The notes beneath the pieces were generated by a model, which saw nothing but the letters and a program-made list of their open reading frames with translations, had not been told where the DNA came from and did not search any database. From Candidatus Aminicenantota bacterium (GTDB lineage: Bacteria; Acidobacteriota; Aminicenantia; Aminicenantales; Aminicenantaceae), in assembly GCA_030617525.1 (NCBI GenBank), contig JAUWVG010000007.1:1-17433 (forward strand): a stretch of 17,433 bases of DNA, given 5' to 3'. The translations under genes were made by a program, and so were the position numbers. Shown in pieces: positions 13,345 through 17,433 of this stretch (position 1 is its first letter; every line of letters starts with the position of its first letter).

Positions 13345-16300
13345 TCAATCCTGCCAGCCGATGACTGCATTTGCCACAGCGCGGGGTTCAGGCGGGAGGG
13401 AATAAACATTGTTTTCATAGTTGGAATTGTATGGTGAGATGTTGAGCACTTTGTCGAGCACTACGAGGGTGCTGCTTCCACCGGGATCGAATTCCATCGC
13501 TTTCTTAATGCCCATATCTATCATGATTTCAGCCATATCGATATGAGTGGCCCCCACCGATTCGCGGATTCTTCCGTTGATTGCCAGGATGGAGAGGTTT
13601 CCGTTTTCATCCAGACCGATGGCAATTTTCGGCCCTCGCATATCAGTGTAATCTAGTCTGGCGGCTTGAGTTCGGATGGAATTTTGCATTTTCCATCCTT
13701 CGATTTCCATATCGATGCAATTAGATCCGTTTTCGACAAGCATGGGACCGGCTTCTATCGCGTGTTCGATTTGGTCCCAATCTTTCATCTCAATTCGTAG
13801 AGATTTTCCCGGACGGTTCCAGTCTTCAGGAAATTCGCTTTTCGGAAAAGAAAGGGTCAATCCTGCCGGGATAATGGTAACAGATTGATTTTTTTTGGTG
13901 CGGATGACTTCTTTAATTGAAGTTCCGGCTAATCTTACAACGATTCTGCCGTCTCCAAGTATGATTTCCGCACGATGCTTCAAATCATAAAAGCAAACCT
14001 CACCGGGAAGCGGTTTCTTCGGATTGAGATTATCTGGCGCGAGTTCGAAACGATGTATTTTATCAGATATGATGACACCATCAGAGCAGCTCACTCTTTT
14101 GATGTCCATACTGCTGTCGGGATAAATCAAAAGCGCAGGTTTATTGAAAAGAGGGGGACAGACAACCTCGCTGTCGATGACGATCAATCCTAAGGGGGAG
14201 CCGATGTATGTTTCCGGCAGTCCGAGTTTTCCCACAAGTTCGGCATTCAGGATGAAACCGCCGTTCCAGGCGATGGCGGGATTTTTTCCCTTCGTTTTTC
14301 TGAAATCTTCAATGAAAGTAGTGACTCTTTTGATCTTTCCCTCTCCGGTGAGGGTGGAGAATTTCCACTTTTTCTCGGAATCCTTAATATTAACTTTAGC
14401 AATAGTGCCGTTCCAAGGTCGGCCGTCTCTGTATAATCCGCAGATGAAGGAATGTGAGACGGTGGATTTCTCCGTTTCAGCCGACCCCTCACCCTCGAGT
14501 TGTTCAATCAGGGTTGTTATGGGAGTTCCCACGGTTTCAGCATCCTCTTTGACGCGTTTCAGCAATCCTTCTTCACCGTATTTCCCCCGTAATTTCTTAA
14601 AAACCGGACTTCCGATTGCATTGTGGAAATCTTTTGCGGTTTGAACCGGTGTGGGATAGGCGATTGTAGTGCGTATCCCGGAGGGTACATACTGGATGTA
14701 TCCACTGTTCAAAGGAATACCCATGATTTCCGCGGTCAATTCGTGGTTGGCTTTGCCAATGTGAAATCGGTCGATATCGACTATGTCAGTCATCACCGGG
14801 GCGTCCCTGTCGTCGGTGATGATAAACCCTTTTTGTTGTTTAATGTGAAGAAGGACATCGAGGGCATCTTCACCAAGCTGGGAAAAATGAATCCCAACAC
14901 ACAACTGATGAGTCTTGATTATTCTACACAATCGATGTTTGAGAAGTAAGTCCAGTTCCTGAGAATTGCCATCCTTAATTCGGTTTAGAACAGAATCTGC
15001 AGTGGCATGCTTTCCGCAGGTTTTTTCCGGGCAAAAGATGCACACAGGCGCTATTTTATTTTGACATTCGTCGATAGTATCCTTGCTGATTTTTTCATGG
15101 TCTTCAAGTTTGAATCTCTTACGCAGTGGTTGAAGCACGAGGAATTCAAAAACCTCCTTGTCATATTCTCCAGGGAAATATGCGATTGGAGTATTTTTTC
15201 CTAACTTTTTAAACAGCAAATCGCGGTCATCGATTGCCAGGTTGCTTGCTGTGATGATTTCATGAAACTCCGAATTCTGGTGCAGAGGTGAATACTGATT
15301 ATCGTTCGGTTGTAGCTTTGCTTTTGGAACTATCATCTTGTGAAAAAGCATGTTGACAAGCCCCGTCAATTCCTGATGGGTGAAATCCCGATACGGATAA
15401 TATATCTTATTCCTGTGGCGGTAAGCCAATGAGTGGTCATGCCGTGTTTCGATTTTCCCCTGCCTAATCAGAAAGATGTTATCCACAGCGTTATAAAAGC
15501 TGTGAAGTGTTTCGCAGTTCACAGAAACGGGGTCGAAGTTCTCGTTGATCAGTTTCCAGGCAAATCCCATAATCATTCCCCGGACTTGCTGTTCCTCCAC
15601 CCTGAAAAAACTGGGATCAATCAACGATTTAAGAAACAACATGAATTCCAGCTTTCCGTAACCCGGCAGATAGCACCGATTATCTGTCCTGAGAAGCTCC
15701 TTCAGATTTTCACTTTGATAGCTGCATATTTTCTTATACTTATCGAGGTTCTCTTCAACATTCTTTAAGCTTGAGGTATTTGGTTGAAGTTGAAGATAGG
15801 ATTTATATAATATATTATGCAGGTTTTTCTCGATTGTCTGAGAGTTGAATCTGAGCCGTACCACATTTTTGTTATGCTCAATATCATTTCTGAAATTCCG
15901 GGGGAAAGACATCCTCTTCACAGCTTCTTCCACCAATTTATCGGAAATATAGTCCCCCTTGAATTCCAGAACTTTCAATCGATATTTTTCCTCCAGTCGC
16001 TCACCTATGATTTCGGCATATACTTCTTCAGGGTGATATCTCCGGCAAAAGATGGGCACACCACTGGCTGCAGATTCGATTATGGGAAGGCCCCTTCCTT
16101 CTGTTTCACTTGGCAGTAGTATTAATGATGCGATATTGTAAATATCGGGCATATTGAGATTCCGGCCGAAATGCTCTTTGAAATCACTCTTATCGAAAGC
16201 GCTGAAAAGAAAACCCATGAATACCCTGTCTTTGTAGTCTGGTTTCAGCGTTTTCCGCAGTTCCTGGAACGATTTTAACAATGTCAGGAAGTAATTATAT

Positions 16301-17433
16301 CGACCGGCGGCGATAGGCCCTGTGACGAGAATGGTGAGATGGGTGCGTGGATTATCATTTATGTTATTCAGGAAGGATTCGTTCTCAAATAATCTTTTGA
16401 CCAATTGAAAATTGAATTCAATTCTTTTTCTGGCAATGATTCTGGTGGGCTGGAGCAGGATGACATGATCGGTTAAGAAATCGGTTGTAGTAATACGGGG
16501 GGACCCAATCATAAAGGGCCTGGTAGATATTTCCGAAATTCTGTCAGGATTAACCACATCATCGGAATCGTAAATCACAAGCTGCTCTTCGAATCTGCTT
16601 AATAACTTCCCAATCTGCCGTAAAGTTCCATCTTTATCGTCTTTCGAGATTATATCGAATTTTTCCATATCGATTGCGGTGACGACTTCATCTATATTGG
16701 CTGGATTCAGCCCATTCTTCTCAATCAGTTGTCTGCACTGGCTGAAATTGATGTTTACATTCATCCAGGAGCGGGATTCCCAGGGGAACAAGACTTCGAT
16801 TTGCGAAAAGAATTCTCCAATATCAGAATTGGTGAAGAAATGATCTCTGTGGCCTGGTTTCTTTCTTTTGAGGGCGATATCGATTTTCCGGCTTCCATCT
16901 TCCCAATAAAAATCGTGGTTGTTATTTATCACCGGTATTCCGAGATACTCCGAAATGAAGACGATAGCGAGACTGAGTGAAACATTGCCGGGATTGGAGT
17001 TAGTATTAATTAAGTAGAGCAGTCGGATATCGTTTTTTGTGAGACAATTTCCGATTTTTTCGGTAACTACAAGCACCTCCTTCCAGAATTTCCCTATCAG
17101 TGCATTGTATTCTTCGCTTCCTCTCTCCAGCTTGGTTTTAAAAAAATCATAGTAAAGCGGCCAGTGGTCAAAGCCCTGGATTTCTTTTATTTCATGTTTA
17201 ATTGTTGTAGGATGGATGATGGCTTCAGAAGGGGAATGAAATTTACCGGCAATATAATGAATTGTCACATTTTTAAGGATTTTTCTGAGTGTAGCAGCAT
17301 ATTTTTCCACTTCAAGGGAAACTCCGTCGATTCCGAATTCGAATGTTATGAAAGATATACCGCCATCAGCGATATGCTCGCAGTATTCCTCGAAGGAATC
17401 GGGAATTTCAATGGCGGGGATTTTTCTGTTTTC
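13345..17433 (-). CDS. GT4 glycosyltransferase fused to a phosphodiester glycosidase (DUF2233) domain, 5' end outside window
   Basis: The frame stays open to the window edge: upstream of a GTG at 17310 it continues with in-frame codons reading ISFITFEFGIDGVSLEVEKY, a typical GT-B beginning, so the gene is cut here and at least 1362 residues long. Counting from 17310, residues 1-500 form a GT4 glycosyltransferase: LQPTRIIARKR (286-296), LVTGP (328-332), then PSETEGRGLPIIE (400-412) with the EX7E pair Glu404/Glu412. Residues about 500-990 match nothing I know and hold a cysteine group CIFCPEKTC (757-765). Residues about 1000-1321 are a phosphodiester glycosidase (NAGPA/DUF2233) domain: AWNGGFILN, EAGPMLVENG, AINGRIRESVGATHIDMAEIM, AMEFDPGGSSTLVV. 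No signal peptide or membrane segment is visible. It converges on lepA with 294 bases between. Confidence 0.85.
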   Translation of the reverse strand, partial: ENRKIPAIEIPDSFEEYCEHIADGGISFITFEFGIDGVSLEVEKYAATLRKILKNVTIHYIAGKFHSPSEAIIHPTTIKHEIKEIQGFDHWPLYYDFFKTKLERGSEEYNALIGKFWKEVLVVTEKIGNCLTKNDIRLLYLINTNSNPGNVSLSLAIVFISEYLGIPVINNNHDFYWEDGSRKIDIALKRKKPGHRDHFFTNSDIGEFFSQIEVLFPWESRSWMNVNINFSQCRQLIEKNGLNPANIDEVVTAIDMEKFDIISKDDKDGTLRQIGKLLSRFEEQLVIYDSDDVVNPDRISEISTRPFMIGSPRITTTDFLTDHVILLQPTRIIARKRIEFNFQLVKRLFENESFLNNINDNPRTHLTILVTGPIAAGRYNYFLTLLKSFQELRKTLKPDYKDRVFMGFLFSAFDKSDFKEHFGRNLNMPDIYNIASLILLPSETEGRGLPIIESAASGVPIFCRRYHPEEVYAEIIGERLEEKYRLKVLEFKGDYISDKLVEEAVKRMSFPRNFRNDIEHNKNVVRLRFNSQTIEKNLHNILYKSYLQLQPNTSSLKNVEENLDKYKKICSYQSENLKELLRTDNRCYLPGYGKLEFMLFLKSLIDPSFFRVEEQQVRGMIMGFAWKLINENFDPVSVNCETLHSFYNAVDNIFLIRQGKIETRHDHSLAYRHRNKIYYPYRDFTHQELTGLVNMLFHKMIVPKAKLQPNDNQYSPLHQNSEFHEIITASNLAIDDRDLLFKKLGKNTPIAYFPGEYDKEVFEFLVLQPLRKRFKLEDHEKISKDTIDECQNKIAPVCIFCPEKTCGKHATADSVLNRIKDGNSQELDLLLKHRLCRIIKTHQLCVGIHFSQLGEDALDVLLHIKQQKGFIITDDRDAPVMTDIVDIDRFHIGKANHELTAEIMGIPLNSGYIQYVPSGIRTTIAYPTPVQTAKDFHNAIGSPVFKKLRGKYGEEGLLKRVKEDAETVGTPITTLIEQLEGEGSAETEKSTVSHSFICGLYRDGRPWNGTIAKVNIKDSEKKWKFSTLTGEGKIKRVTTFIEDFRKTKGKNPAIAWNGGFILNAELVGKLGLPETYIGSPLGLIVIDSEVVCPPLFNKPALLIYPDSSMDIKRVSCSDGVIISDKIHRFELAPDNLNPKKPLPGEVCFYDLKHRAEIILGDGRIVVRLAGTSIKEVIRTKKNQSVTIIPAGLTLSFPKSEFPEDWNRPGKSLRIEMKDWDQIEHAIEAGPMLVENGSNCIDMEIEGWKMQNSIRTQAARLDYTDMRGPKIAIGLDENGNLSILAINGRIRESVGATHIDMAEIMIDMGIKKAMEFDPGGSSTLVVLDKVLNISPYNSNYENNVYSLPPEPRAVANAVIGWQD

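Noticed and set aside
14144..14644. Plus-strand frame of 166 codons opposite the fusion gene
   Set aside because: It mirrors the coding strand of the phosphodiester glycosidase part and has no recognisable domain.
1..17433. CRISPR array, tRNA or rRNA genes
   Set aside because: No regularly spaced short repeats and no cloverleaf or rRNA-like sequence were found by reading; the direct repeats are few and widely spaced.

Overview
This window looks like a piece of a bacterial chromosome at medium GC, probably from an uncultured, Gram-negative-type lineage. It carries two lipoproteins, a further secreted small protein, a secreted zinc carboxypeptidase-like protein, cell-surface-type glycosyltransferases and one universal bacterial gene (lepA). 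The long M14-type peptidase and the density of insertion-sequence debris recall Acidobacteriota/Aminicenantes-like metagenomic genomes. That placement is an inference only: there is no rRNA gene here, and lepA would have to be placed in a tree.

Layout, left to right. (1) 1-605: no convincing gene. It holds a possible right end of a mobile element, a hairpin with A and T tracts on its two sides, and the first copy of a ~260-bp repeat. (2) 606-3026 (minus): an 806-residue multi-spanning GT-C glycosyltransferase. (3) 3027-3492: a 33-bp mobile-element end and the second copy of the ~260-bp repeat, so the glycosyltransferase gene sits between direct repeats. (4) 3493-3969 (plus): a small lipoprotein whose stop codon directly abuts a second copy of the 33-bp element end. 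(5) 4008-5710: an intact IS1182-like insertion sequence, inserted at the 33-bp element on its left and against a palindromic intergenic repeat on its right. (6) 5921-8872 (plus): a secreted M14-type metallopeptidase with a C-terminal amidotransferase-like region. (7) 8918-10856 (minus): four small genes read in one direction: a 59-residue zinc-ribbon protein, a secreted protein, a lipoprotein and a second zinc-ribbon protein. (8) 10880-11135: a 256-bp non-autonomous element with inverted ends related to the 33-bp repeat. (9) 11254-13050 (plus): lepA (elongation factor 4). (10) 13345-17433 (minus, cut by the window edge): a giant fusion of a GT4 glycosyltransferase, a long uncharacterised middle and a phosphodiester glycosidase (DUF2233/NAGPA-type) domain.

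I see no single pathway across the window. The recurring themes are envelope and secreted functions (glycosyltransferase, lipoproteins, peptidase, the phosphodiester glycosidase fusion) mixed with repeats. The most unusual items are the GT4/phosphodiester glycosidase fusion, the glycosyltransferase gene framed by long direct repeats, and the family of 33-bp element ends that recurs beside genes and coincides with hairpins.
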